Assembly: GCA_023015935.1 (NCBI GenBank) | Contig: JALKAY010000001.1 | Coordinates: 874 to 64,873, forward strand | Reading direction: 5' to 3' | From: Flavobacteriaceae bacterium F08102 | Lineage (GTDB): Bacteria; Bacteroidota; Bacteroidia; Flavobacteriales; Flavobacteriaceae | Length of the DNA: 64,000 nt | In this document: piece by piece, positions 38,624 to 47,459 of the stretch | Position numbering within the stretch: position 1 is the stretch's first letter | Layout of the letters: each line of letters opens with the position of its first letter | Notes under the pieces: model-generated | Databases searched by the model: none | What the model saw: the letters and a program-made list of their open reading frames with translations, nothing else | What the model was told of the DNA's origin: nothing | Made by a program: the position numbers and the translations under genes

Positions 38624-39381
38624 ATGGCCTATTTTAAACACATTTTTTTATTAGCATTTTTCATGTTAATTCAATCGAAAGAAATAAAAAATCAAAACCA
38701 ACAATTGTTTATTGAATATGATTTTTATTATTATCAATATGTTGGTGAATATAAAATAGAATCACTTACAGGTACTAATTCTAATTTACAAACCATTGTT
38801 CGTAATTTTAATTTGCAAACATCGCCTGGTATTGTTGAAAATATAACTGAAAAAAATTTTTGTACAAAAATTTAACTGATCAGACCTGTATATATGATGA
38901 AGTATATCTCAAGCATATTGTCCACGAAAAATTGAACACAATGAAATGGGACATGACTGGAAATTCCAAAGAATTTCTTGGTTATAACTGTCGTGAAGCT
39001 AAAACCACTTGGAGAGGAAGAGTTTATATTGCTTACTTTACTACTGAACTTCCCTTTAAGAGCGCACCATGGAAATTTCATAATTTACCAGGAGTATTGT
39101 TGAAAGTCTATACGGAAGATGAAAAATTTAATATTAGTGCAACGTCTATAAGAATTGGCGTGGATTTAGGAACCATTGCAAATCCTTTTAAATTTAAAAA
39201 CAGCATTAGTTGGGATAAACATTGTGAAGAATACAAAGCGTCTCAAAAAAGAAGTATCGAAAGATTGAAGGTATTAAATATCAAAAACGGTTACAATATT
39301 ACGTATGGTGGCGGGAGGATAGAATTATTCACTGATGCGGATATTAAATATGATCAAAACTCTGAAAATCAAAAAAAATAA
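38624..39381 (+). pseudogene. GLPGLI-family gene, second copy, frameshifted
   Basis: The first frame (MAYFKHIFLLAFFMLIQ, a signal peptide, to VENITEKNF) ends at 38875. The rest of the family sequence continues in another frame: YKNLTDQTCIYDEVYL, LNTMKWDMTG, LGYNCREA, and the hallmark FHNLPGVLLKVY. The switch falls inside a 20-bp AT palindrome, AAATTTTTGTACAAAAATTT (38854-38873), where runs of T5 and A5 could gain or lose a base. The C-terminal part is otherwise well kept, so the break looks recent. GLPGLI genes often sit next to carboxypeptidase-regulatory/TonB-receptor-like genes, as here. Confidence 0.85.
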
Positions 39382-39473
39382 TTTTCCGGAACCTTTTTTG
39401 TTGGAGAAATCCAAAATAGATCTTTTGTATTCGGTATAAAGTGAACATATTAAAGTTATTCCATATAAGGTAT

Positions 39474-42143
39474 ATGACAAATTCAACAATTAGACTTTCT
39501 ATTTTTCTATTTACACTGTTGAGTACGAGTTATTGCAATTCCCAAAGCGAAGTAACCATCGTAGGCACAGTAAAAGATACGGCCCAAAACGTCATACCCT
39601 ACGTTGATGTGCTCCTCAAACAAAATGATTCTACCCAAAAACTGCTAGCATTTGCAAGTACGGATCAATACGGACAATTTAAATTGCTTAAACAAACCGA
39701 GGCTAAATCGCTACTCGTGGAGATTTCGGCCCTAGCCTATCAAAAAGCACAACAATATCTTGAGGTTACCCAAGCCAATCAAAAGTTTAGCCTCAACTTT
39801 ACCTTAGAAGATAGAACCGAATTGTTAGAAGAGGTAGAAGTCAAAGTTGAAAACTCAGTGGTAGTAAAAAACGACACCACGGTGTTTAATTTAGATAAAC
39901 TTACCGATGGTACAGAACGCGTAGTCATAGACATCTTAAAAAAATTGCCTGGCTTTACCATAGAACCCGATGGATCGTATAAATTCAAGGGCAAAAAAAT
40001 AACTCGAGTACTCCTTGACGGAGACGACCTCTTTGTTAATAATTATAGAATAGGAACCGATAATATTAATGCAGAACATATCTCAGGGGTTGAAGCTATT
40101 GAAAATCACGAAGACAATCCCTTGCTTCAAGGTCTATCGGAAACAGAGAATGTAGCCATTAACCTTCAATTTAAACCTGGTCTATCCTTATCGGGCAAAG
40201 CAGACATAGGCTATGGTCATAAAGATCGGTACTACCTCAATACCACAGCCATTGCCATTACCAAAAAACTCAAAGGCTTTAGCTTATTGACCTATAATAA
40301 TATGGGGAATAGACGTTCATCCGACTATTTTAATCCGCAAACCCAGATTCTACAGGCCAGAGATGCGGGTGTCAGCACCCAACAATACCAAGCAGACAGT
40401 TACATTGACGCAGATGGAAGCCTTTCTAGAGCGCAAAGTTTTGTTAAAAACAACGAAGTTTTTGGAAGTTTAAACCTATTACCCAAACTCAATGAAACCA
40501 CCACGATACGACTTAATATCGATTATCTGTCCGATAAGGCCATACAAGAGAATCAATCAACCACCATTATCAATACAGACCCCAATAATCCTATCATTAT
40601 TGAACAGTTCAATAAATCAAGCGTTAAGCCGCGATACTTTAACGCTAAAACCATGTACAATAAATACCTCACCAACAAAAGTTCAATTTTTACCCAATTT
40701 AATTTCTCAAAAATCTCAAATACACAACAACAACTCGGAATATTAAATGGGTCTCCCCAAGAAGAAACAAGCTTATACAAAGGTTATTTTATTGCAAATG
40801 CCACCAAGTACACGCATCGTTTACAAAATAACAGCGCCTATTTTATTGAATCGGCTATTGCCTTTAGTGAAAAACCAGAGTCGCTTCTTTTACGCCCGGG
40901 CATCGATTATGCAACGAATCAGTTTAACGCCATAGAAAACCGTCAAGAAGTATATTCACAAAAACAATCCCTTGATCTCAAAGGCAGTTATTACAAAAAA
41001 AATAAATTAGATCACAAGTGGAATATCCATGGTGGCCTACATTATTTTAAAAACACGGTCAACTCATCCCTCATTCAAGATCAGGCCCTACTTAGTGCCC
41101 AAAACAGCATTTCGTATAACGTACTACGACCCAATGTGAAAATAGATTATTTTATTCCGTTAGAAAAATTAGAAATTCGACCAGTGATCTCAGGAGAACT
41201 ATACAACTATAGCTACACTGATAATTTAAACCAAACCGAAAAAAAAGGAAATCAATTTTTAACTGATGCCCGATTAAACCTAGATTATAAGTTCAGTAAA
41301 AAACATCGGCTATCTGCTCGAATTTCACACAACGAAACCGCTCCAAATGAGCAAAATTTATATCAGAATTATATTTTAATGACGAATAGAGTACTCCAAC
41401 AAAATACCTTGAATTTTGATAAGCTGAGTAGCAATGCAATGGGCGCGAATTATTATTTTAATGATTTGTTTAGAGACATAGGAGCCTCAGCTGGTTTCTC
41501 GTATGCTAAGAATAACAATGCTTATTTAAATTCGTATGTAATCAATCAAGATGTGACCTACTTATCTTCTTTTTTACAAGATAAAGGGGCAGAAAATAGA
41601 TCGGTCAACGTCAGCCTACATAAATTTGTAAATTTCATCAGAACCCGTATAACCCTTAGTGGCTCGTTACGTAATAGTCATTATTATAATTTAGTCAATA
41701 CTGCAGCCCTCAGAAACAACAAAAGCAATACTACCTCAGGAAGTCTAAATTTATCATCAAACTTGATTGGAAAGTTTATGTATGAAAATTCATTCAATTA
41801 TGGTAAAACCGAATATTACACGCAAAATTCCCCCGGTTTTATAAACGAAAACCTCAACAATCGATTGAGCCTTTTTTATGTGCCTAGTTTTAGGTTTAGA
41901 ATCAAAGGAGAACTAGACTATACCCTACCCAACATAGACGATCCCAGCAACGATAGGCTGACACTTAATACCATCATAACCTACGAGAATAAAAAGAAGA
42001 GCATGACCTATAAATTGGAAGGCATGAATTTATTGAATCAGCAGCAAAATTTTAACGTAAACACCACCGATTATTCTATTACGACCAGTAATCAGGCTTT
42101 GTTTGAAAGGTATGTGCTAATGACTGTGAGTTTTAGGTTTTAG
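39474..42143 (+). CDS. TonB-dependent-receptor-like outer membrane protein
   Basis: About 889 aa from the ATG at 39474, chosen because it gives a clean signal peptide (IRLSIFLFTLLSTSYCNSQ); an upstream GTG at 39441 adds 11 residues. Next come a carboxypeptidase-regulatory-like domain (VTIVGTVKDTAQNVIPYVDV), a plug-like region (RVVIDILKKLPGFTIEPDG, ITRVLLDGDDLF) and a long beta-barrel ending in VSFRF. This is the family found next to GLPGLI genes, presumably for uptake or surface handling of an unknown ligand. It is intact, whereas both GLPGLI copies upstream are broken. Confidence 0.88.
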   Translation: MTNSTIRLSIFLFTLLSTSYCNSQSEVTIVGTVKDTAQNVIPYVDVLLKQNDSTQKLLAFASTDQYGQFKLLKQTEAKSLLVEISALAYQKAQQYLEVTQANQKFSLNFTLEDRTELLEEVEVKVENSVVVKNDTTVFNLDKLTDGTERVVIDILKKLPGFTIEPDGSYKFKGKKITRVLLDGDDLFVNNYRIGTDNINAEHISGVEAIENHEDNPLLQGLSETENVAINLQFKPGLSLSGKADIGYGHKDRYYLNTTAIAITKKLKGFSLLTYNNMGNRRSSDYFNPQTQILQARDAGVSTQQYQADSYIDADGSLSRAQSFVKNNEVFGSLNLLPKLNETTTIRLNIDYLSDKAIQENQSTTIINTDPNNPIIIEQFNKSSVKPRYFNAKTMYNKYLTNKSSIFTQFNFSKISNTQQQLGILNGSPQEETSLYKGYFIANATKYTHRLQNNSAYFIESAIAFSEKPESLLLRPGIDYATNQFNAIENRQEVYSQKQSLDLKGSYYKKNKLDHKWNIHGGLHYFKNTVNSSLIQDQALLSAQNSISYNVLRPNVKIDYFIPLEKLEIRPVISGELYNYSYTDNLNQTEKKGNQFLTDARLNLDYKFSKKHRLSARISHNETAPNEQNLYQNYILMTNRVLQQNTLNFDKLSSNAMGANYYFNDLFRDIGASAGFSYAKNNNAYLNSYVINQDVTYLSSFLQDKGAENRSVNVSLHKFVNFIRTRITLSGSLRNSHYYNLVNTAALRNNKSNTTSGSLNLSSNLIGKFMYENSFNYGKTEYYTQNSPGFINENLNNRLSLFYVPSFRFRIKGELDYTLPNIDDPSNDRLTLNTIITYENKKKSMTYKLEGMNLLNQQQNFNVNTTDYSITTSNQALFERYVLMTVSFRF

Positions 42144-42708
42144 ATAATTTTTTAACGCTGTAAATCATGCTGAAATCCAATAAATTATCACATTTTAGTT
42201 ATAAAAAGAGCGATTAGTTATTTTTAATTTTTCTTTTTTGCATTGCCCAAAAAAGAAACAAAAAAGTCTAGGGCTGCCTAAGTTTTCTTTAAAATGCTAA
42301 TCCTCGACCCGATGGCTTAAGAACTCATATGCTCACTAACGTTTACATACTCAAACACCTCAAGCCCAAAAATCGGGTCTTGCGGTTGCATTTTTACAAG
42401 ACTCCTTAGGATGCCCACCTCCCACGATTTAACCATCTTATTATAGACATAATTCCATGCCTTATTCCATTCTAAGATTCCGCATATTGAGGCATCAATG
42501 GTTCGGGTAGAAAACTCTAATTTAGTCATCACTCCACTGCGTTACGTTCGCAAAGACGTAGTTCTATAAATAGGTGTTAGTTTTATTAACAAGCAAAAAG
42601 CGAAGCTTCTAATTTGTGCAATAAGACACCCACATCCTCCCCACAATATAAACATTCGTGAAAATTCGTGTGAAAGCCCCTGCAGTTAAACTCCCACTAC
42701 AATAACCC
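42144..42708. other. intergenic region with dispersed-repeat-like sequence
   Basis: An 11-bp perfect inverted repeat, TTTCTTTTTTG (42230-42240) and CAAAAAAGAAA (42248-42258), with a 7-nt loop may end the receptor transcript. The following aaaaaagtctagggctgcc and the stretch at 42534-42557 (minus strand, ctttgcgaacgtaacgcagt) resemble repeats I associate with many Bacteroidota genomes. A 71-codon minus frame at 42317-42532 has no family resemblance, and I do not call it a gene. Confidence 0.5.
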
Positions 42709-45189
42709 CTAAAAGAAAAACCCAAACCCACCTTTAACCGCAAACTTCGTTGCTCCAGGCATATCTAAATAATTTCCTCTAAAGATAAAATCAATACGAA
42801 TAAACTTAAATATATTATCTACCGCCAAATTATATTCATAATATGGCTTGTTCGGTGCTTTCCCCGCAAGAGGGAATTCATTCATGTTTATATTTTCATC
42901 ACTTAAAGATCCAATTACACCTTTAACTCCAACAATTTCTCGTAGTTTTAACTTACGTAAAAACGGAATTCTAGAAAATATGCGTCCGTTAAAATTGTGT
43001 TCCAAATGAACAGCCGTGTATTGATCGGTAACAAAATCGTAATAATTAAGTAAATCAAATGTACGTGGTGCCGTAAAATACGATTGATTTCCGGGCACAA
43101 CATCTAACAACGTTACGGGGACATTTCCAAAGGTTTTACCAGCTTCAATAAAATATTTTAGTTTCCCAAAACCTCCCATTAAAATTCGGTGACGATAGTA
43201 GAATTGTAATTTATCATAGTCGAATTCAGCGTCCGTAAACCCTTTTAATCCTTTTGTATAACTCGCATAGATAATGGGAAATCTGCCATCATTTGTCACT
43301 GCGCGTTCCACACCAAACCCAGCCATTTTTCGCCCCGGACTAAACGTAATTCCCAAATCAACTTCCGTTTGTTTCAGCGTTGATTTAAGAATCCCTTCGT
43401 CATTATAATAGCTAACATTAAACTGATCAGGTGCCGCCGATTTCATATCTTTAAAAGTGGCTCCTAACCTAAAATTTAAATTCTTTACAGGCTCAATATC
43501 CACCGCTATATTCGTCAAAGTTAGATCTGTTAACTGAAAATTATCACCACGTGAAGCAATGGAAGAAGAGGCAAAACTGCGATTTAACACATCGTTTACC
43601 GTAGTTAAGCTTACTCCAGTTTGTTCAATATCTTTACGAGTACCGGCCGAAATAATCAACCTATTTTTGGGCTCAATCATCCACTTACCTGCCAATCCAA
43701 ATTTAAATTTCTGATCTTTAAATCCATACGCGGTATACGCTTGAATTCGCCATTTATCATTTTGATTAAAATAGGTCCTCCCTCCTACACGCAGTCGAAA
43801 ACCTTCTACATCATTAGATCCAAAACTTGAAAATAACGGTCCATAATCAAATCCATCAAAAATCTCCCAATACCCAGTAGCCAACGTAGCTCCAATATTG
43901 TAAAGTTGTTTAAACTTACGATTATTCTGCAGCGTATCTAACATGTTATAGATTCCAACCTCATCTTCATTGAGTCGTTCCATCCGGTTTTCTTTCCAGT
44001 ACTCATCCGGTTTGTTATAGATTTCCTCTACATAGGTTTCAGCTTTTTTATCGTATATATCTTCAGGTTGTGGTTTGTTGAACTCATAATTATTATAGAG
44101 GGTGGTACGCCTTCCATACACCCCTTTAGATTTATCTTTATTGTTTAAAGCAAAATCAGACATCATATGATCGCGTTTTAATAAAAACACAGAATCACTA
44201 AGTACATCAAATTCTTGTTCTATATATATCTCTTTGACCCAATTGATATTGGCACTTCGGGTCGCAGTCATTTCCACTTGTTTTATCGCAAACGTGGTGT
44301 CATTTACCCAAAAATCTCCTTTAAAAGTTAGTTCATTTTTACGTCTTGGATAAAACAAAATATTATAACACCACTTATTATCGATATAAGCACTATCTGT
44401 AAGGACATAATTATATACGGAAGGTCCTGTTCTAGACACTGGACTTGTAAAACTCTTGTCGAAGAATTTTAAATAATTATCATAGATATCATATTCAACA
44501 TAGAGTTGTTTCACAAATTCTATGAGCTGTTGATTTGAATCAAAACCTGAATTTTTATTCGCTAACAATTCTTCATTTACTTTTCGCGTGGGCTCGTTTT
44601 GTCCATGGGTTTTATATATAGCTTCGTTGATGAAAATTGGCAGATAGGGTTTCCCTGTTATCGCGGAAGTATCGACTTTATCAAAGATAAACTCCATGCC
44701 TTTCCACAACTTTTTGCTTTTAAATTTTTCATCGATATTATTGAGATCAAATTCAATTTTTTCGTATTTATCATACGCGTATTTATCGTATAAGTAAATC
44801 CCATTTTGACGCTTTTTCTCCCATATTTTTTTAAGAATGGCTATTGCTGGATTTCCTTTCTTTTTTATTTTGCCCGAATAAACAACAACTTCATCCAAAC
44901 TTGAATCACTTTCTTTAAGGACAATTTTCAAATCAAAATTTCGAGCTGATAGGGCAACACTTTTAGTTTCATAACCTAAAAAAGAAACGAGTAAGGTGGT
45001 GTAAGTTTTATCTGATTCTAGGTAAAATTTTCCATTTTCATCTGAAATGGTACCAATGGTTGAGCCTTTAAAAATAATATTCGCAAAGGGAATGACTTCG
45101 TCATTTTCGTCATAAATGATCCCACTTACTTTAACTTGGGACCAAGTCAGACTAGAAAAAAACAAACAAAATAATAAGAATTGCTTCAC
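42709..45189 (-). CDS. DUF5686 outer membrane protein with carboxypeptidase-regulatory-like domain
   Basis: About 826 aa. The GTG at 45189 gives VKQFLLFCLFFSSLTWSQ, a clean signal peptide; the longer frame from a TTG at 45249 places 20 extra residues before it. Domain 1 (about 20-100) is a CarboxypepD_reg-like beta-sandwich (VSGIIYDENDEVIPFANI, ISDENGKFYL). The large remainder matches the DUF5686 family (IAILKKIWEKKRQNGIYLYD, WVNDTTFAIKQVEMT) and ends as a barrel (FAVKGGFGFFF). The role is unknown; it is an outer-membrane protein by sequence character. It reads in the same direction as pdhB, 96 bp downstream of it. Confidence 0.88.
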   Translation of the reverse strand: MKQFLLFCLFFSSLTWSQVKVSGIIYDENDEVIPFANIIFKGSTIGTISDENGKFYLESDKTYTTLLVSFLGYETKSVALSARNFDLKIVLKESDSSLDEVVVYSGKIKKKGNPAIAILKKIWEKKRQNGIYLYDKYAYDKYEKIEFDLNNIDEKFKSKKLWKGMEFIFDKVDTSAITGKPYLPIFINEAIYKTHGQNEPTRKVNEELLANKNSGFDSNQQLIEFVKQLYVEYDIYDNYLKFFDKSFTSPVSRTGPSVYNYVLTDSAYIDNKWCYNILFYPRRKNELTFKGDFWVNDTTFAIKQVEMTATRSANINWVKEIYIEQEFDVLSDSVFLLKRDHMMSDFALNNKDKSKGVYGRRTTLYNNYEFNKPQPEDIYDKKAETYVEEIYNKPDEYWKENRMERLNEDEVGIYNMLDTLQNNRKFKQLYNIGATLATGYWEIFDGFDYGPLFSSFGSNDVEGFRLRVGGRTYFNQNDKWRIQAYTAYGFKDQKFKFGLAGKWMIEPKNRLIISAGTRKDIEQTGVSLTTVNDVLNRSFASSSIASRGDNFQLTDLTLTNIAVDIEPVKNLNFRLGATFKDMKSAAPDQFNVSYYNDEGILKSTLKQTEVDLGITFSPGRKMAGFGVERAVTNDGRFPIIYASYTKGLKGFTDAEFDYDKLQFYYRHRILMGGFGKLKYFIEAGKTFGNVPVTLLDVVPGNQSYFTAPRTFDLLNYYDFVTDQYTAVHLEHNFNGRIFSRIPFLRKLKLREIVGVKGVIGSLSDENINMNEFPLAGKAPNKPYYEYNLAVDNIFKFIRIDFIFRGNYLDMPGATKFAVKGGFGFFF

Positions 45190-45285
45190 GCTATGTATGA
45201 ATTTATGGATTGATTTATAGCTGCATAGTACTAAAAAACCTCTTACCAAAGGTAAAAGGTTTTAGTAAATACAATTTTAATGCCA

Positions 45286-46266
45286 TTATTTAATGTACAT
45301 TACTTTTTTTACCGCTGCTACAACATCATTTTCGTTTGGCAACCATTCTTTTAACAAAACGGGTGAATAGGGTGCAGGAGTATCTGCTGTAGTAATGCGT
45401 TGTATTGGGGCATCTAAATAATCAAACGCTTGTTCTTGCACTTGATAAGTTATTTCTGAAGCCACTGAGCCAAAGGGCCATGCTTCTTCTAAAATAACCA
45501 ATCTATTTGTCTTTTTAACCGAAGTTAAAATAGTTGCATGATCCATTGGTCTAACGGTACGTAAATCAACAATTTCAACAGAAATCCCTTCTTTTTCCAA
45601 TATATCAGCAGCTTTATACGCCTCTTTAATAATTTTCCCAAAAGAAACGATGGTAACATCGGTACCTTCACGTTTAACATCAGCAACACCAATTGGCAAC
45701 ACATATTCTCCTTCTGGAACTTCTCCTTTATCGCCATACATTTGCTCAGACTCCATAAAGATAACCGGATCATCATCTCGAATCGCAGCTTTTAAAAGTC
45801 CCTTAGCATCGTATGGAGTAGAAGGTACAATCACTTTCAATCCGGGTGTATTAGCAAACCAATTTTCAAAAGCTTGCGAGTGGGTAGCTCCTAATTGTCC
45901 AGCAGAAGCCGTAGGACCACGAAAAACAATAGGACAATTAAATTGACCACCTGACATCTGTCTAATCTTGGCTGCATTATTGATTATTTGATCAATCCCC
46001 ACCAAAGAGAAGTTAAAGGTCATATATTCTACAATTGGGCGATTTCCATTCATAGCAGAACCAATAGCAATTCCAGCAAAACCGAGTTCCGCAATGGGAG
46101 TATCTATAACTCGTTTCGCACCAAATTCTGCCAACATCCCTTTTGAGGCTTTATAAGCCCCATTGTATTCTGCGACCTCCTCACCCATTAAGTAGATAGA
46201 TTCATCGCGTCGCATTTCTTCGCTCATGGCTTCACAAATAGCCTCTCTAAATTGTATAGTCTTCAT
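45286..46266 (-). CDS. pdhB: pyruvate dehydrogenase E1 component, beta subunit
   Basis: The beta half of the thiamine-pyrophosphate E1 decarboxylase in the pyruvate dehydrogenase complex. At 326 aa it has standard length, with family blocks IYLMGEEVAEYNGAYKASKG, DTPIAELGFAGIAIGSAM, SAGQLGATHSQAFENWF and the C-terminal TADTPAPYSPVLLKEWLP. It could in principle be a branched-chain E1 beta, but the NGAYKASKG and PYSPVLLKE stretches favour PDH. Neither E1 alpha nor E2 lies in the window. A TACTTTTG element sits 20 bp upstream. Confidence 0.92.
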   Translation of the reverse strand: MKTIQFREAICEAMSEEMRRDESIYLMGEEVAEYNGAYKASKGMLAEFGAKRVIDTPIAELGFAGIAIGSAMNGNRPIVEYMTFNFSLVGIDQIINNAAKIRQMSGGQFNCPIVFRGPTASAGQLGATHSQAFENWFANTPGLKVIVPSTPYDAKGLLKAAIRDDDPVIFMESEQMYGDKGEVPEGEYVLPIGVADVKREGTDVTIVSFGKIIKEAYKAADILEKEGISVEIVDLRTVRPMDHATILTSVKKTNRLVILEEAWPFGSVASEITYQVQEQAFDYLDAPIQRITTADTPAPYSPVLLKEWLPNENDVVAAVKKVMYIK

Positions 46267-46285
46267 AGTTTAAACATAAGTGCAA

Positions 46286-46293
46286 CAAAAGTA
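46286..46293 (-). promoter_or_regulatory. -7 promoter element of pdhB
   Basis: Minus-strand TACTTTTG, an exact TAnnTTTG match 20 bp before the ATG. A -33 TTG at the expected distance is not clear. Confidence 0.4.
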
Positions 46294-46352
46294 AAAAAAT
46301 AAGACAAGTTTAAAGGAGAAAAAAGCGTAAAAAAAACAAGATCTATATTACC

Positions 46353-46493
46353 TTAAATTAGGAGGGCTTTTTCATCAAAAATAAACTGCATATGATAGTG
46401 ATTTTTAACCATTAGGACGCATATAAATTTCTCCTTAACCTCAAAATCGTTGCAACTACTGACCAAAAACTCAAAAAAATGGAATTGTTTTCA
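46353..46493 (-). pseudogene. remnant of a Y1 (HUH) transposase
   Basis: A 45-codon minus-strand frame between stops reads FHFFEFLVSSCNDFEVKEKF, then ICVLMVKNHYHMQFIFDEKA. It matches the pattern around the HUH motif of RAYT-type proteins: a helix, then hydrophobic-C-x-M-x-N-H-x-H plus a hydrophobic strand. The intact gene at 58637 has LLHNHFHFLVFF at the same place. No start codon or catalytic tyrosine remains. This is inference from a short motif. Confidence 0.45.
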
Positions 46494-46558
46494 CAACAGA
46501 ATAAAACACCTAAAACACGTCAGCTACGCTATATAAGGCTAAAACTTCCCTTTATATT

Positions 46559-46580
46559 TTTACTATGCACGCATAGTAAA
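46559..46580. promoter_or_regulatory. 22-bp palindrome upstream of etfB, candidate operator
   Basis: TTTACTATGC-AC-GCATAGTAAA has 10-bp perfect arms and is 69 bp before the etfB ATG. A -7-like TAACTTCG follows at 46596-46603, so the palindrome covers the expected -33 region, as a repressor site would. Size and symmetry suit a dimeric regulator such as a TetR-family protein; the regulator is not in the window. Confidence 0.55.
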
Positions 46581-46648
46581 TAGAAAAAAAAATGCTAACT
46601 TCGCATCGGTGGCGAAAGCCATCAAAATAAACATAAAAAATTAGATCA

Positions 46649-47395
46649 ATGAAAATATTAGTTTGTATCAGTCACGTACCTGACACCACTTCTAAAATAA
46701 ATTTCACCGATGGTGATTCAAAATTTGACACCAATGGGGTACAATTTGTAATCAATCCATATGACGAATATGTTTTGACAAGAGCAATGTGGTTTAAAGA
46801 ACAACAAGGAGCAACCGTAACCGTAGTGAATGTCGGTGAAGCTAGTAGCGAACCTACTCTTCGCAAGGCATTGGCAATAGGTGCCGATGATGCGATTAGA
46901 GTGAACACAGTCCCCTCCGATGGCTTAGCGGTTGCCAAACAGCTAGCTGCTATAGTCAAAGAAGGTGGCTATGACTTAGTACTCACCGGTAAAGAATCTA
47001 TAGATTATAACGGTGGAATGGTTCCTGGAATGCTGGCTGGACTAACAGATTTTAACTTTATCAATGCATGTATTGATCTTTCGATAGACGGAACGAATAT
47101 TACCGCAGCCCGTGAAATTGATGGAGGCAAAGAAATGTTAAGCAGTAGTTTACCCGCTGTAATTGCCGGACAAAAAGGAATGGTTGAAGAAAAAGATTTA
47201 CGAATTCCGAACATGCGTGGTATTATGATGGCTCGTAAAAAGCCTCTACGTGTGGTTGAACCTATTGATACTACGCTCGCCACAAATGCTACTAAATTTG
47301 AAAAACCCGCAGATAAGGGGGCTATTAAATTAATTGACGCAAATAATGTTGGTGAATTAGTAGAATTACTTCACAATGAAGCAAAAGTAATTTAA
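46649..47395 (+). CDS. etfB: electron transfer flavoprotein, beta subunit
   Basis: The AMP-binding half of ETF, which takes electrons from acyl-CoA dehydrogenases and passes them to ETF:quinone oxidoreductase. At 248 aa the start MKILVCISHVPDTTSKINF is typical, followed by VINPYDEYVLTRAM, VTVVNVGE, LVLTGKESIDYNGGMVPGML and the C-terminal RGIMMARKKPL. It is cytoplasmic. It is followed 64 bp later by etfA, with which it forms the heterodimer. The strong palindrome upstream suggests repression linked to lipid or amino-acid catabolism (inference). Confidence 0.96.
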   Translation: MKILVCISHVPDTTSKINFTDGDSKFDTNGVQFVINPYDEYVLTRAMWFKEQQGATVTVVNVGEASSEPTLRKALAIGADDAIRVNTVPSDGLAVAKQLAAIVKEGGYDLVLTGKESIDYNGGMVPGMLAGLTDFNFINACIDLSIDGTNITAAREIDGGKEMLSSSLPAVIAGQKGMVEEKDLRIPNMRGIMMARKKPLRVVEPIDTTLATNATKFEKPADKGAIKLIDANNVGELVELLHNEAKVI

Positions 47396-47459
47396 TAAAA
47401 TAATCATACAAGGCACGAGACGACCCTCTATGCCCTTGAAATCATAAATAGAAAATACT

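Noticed and set aside
42317-42532. 71-codon minus frame ending in YVNVSEHMSS
   Set aside because: No start context, no recognised family, and it lies in repeat-like intergenic sequence; length alone is not support.
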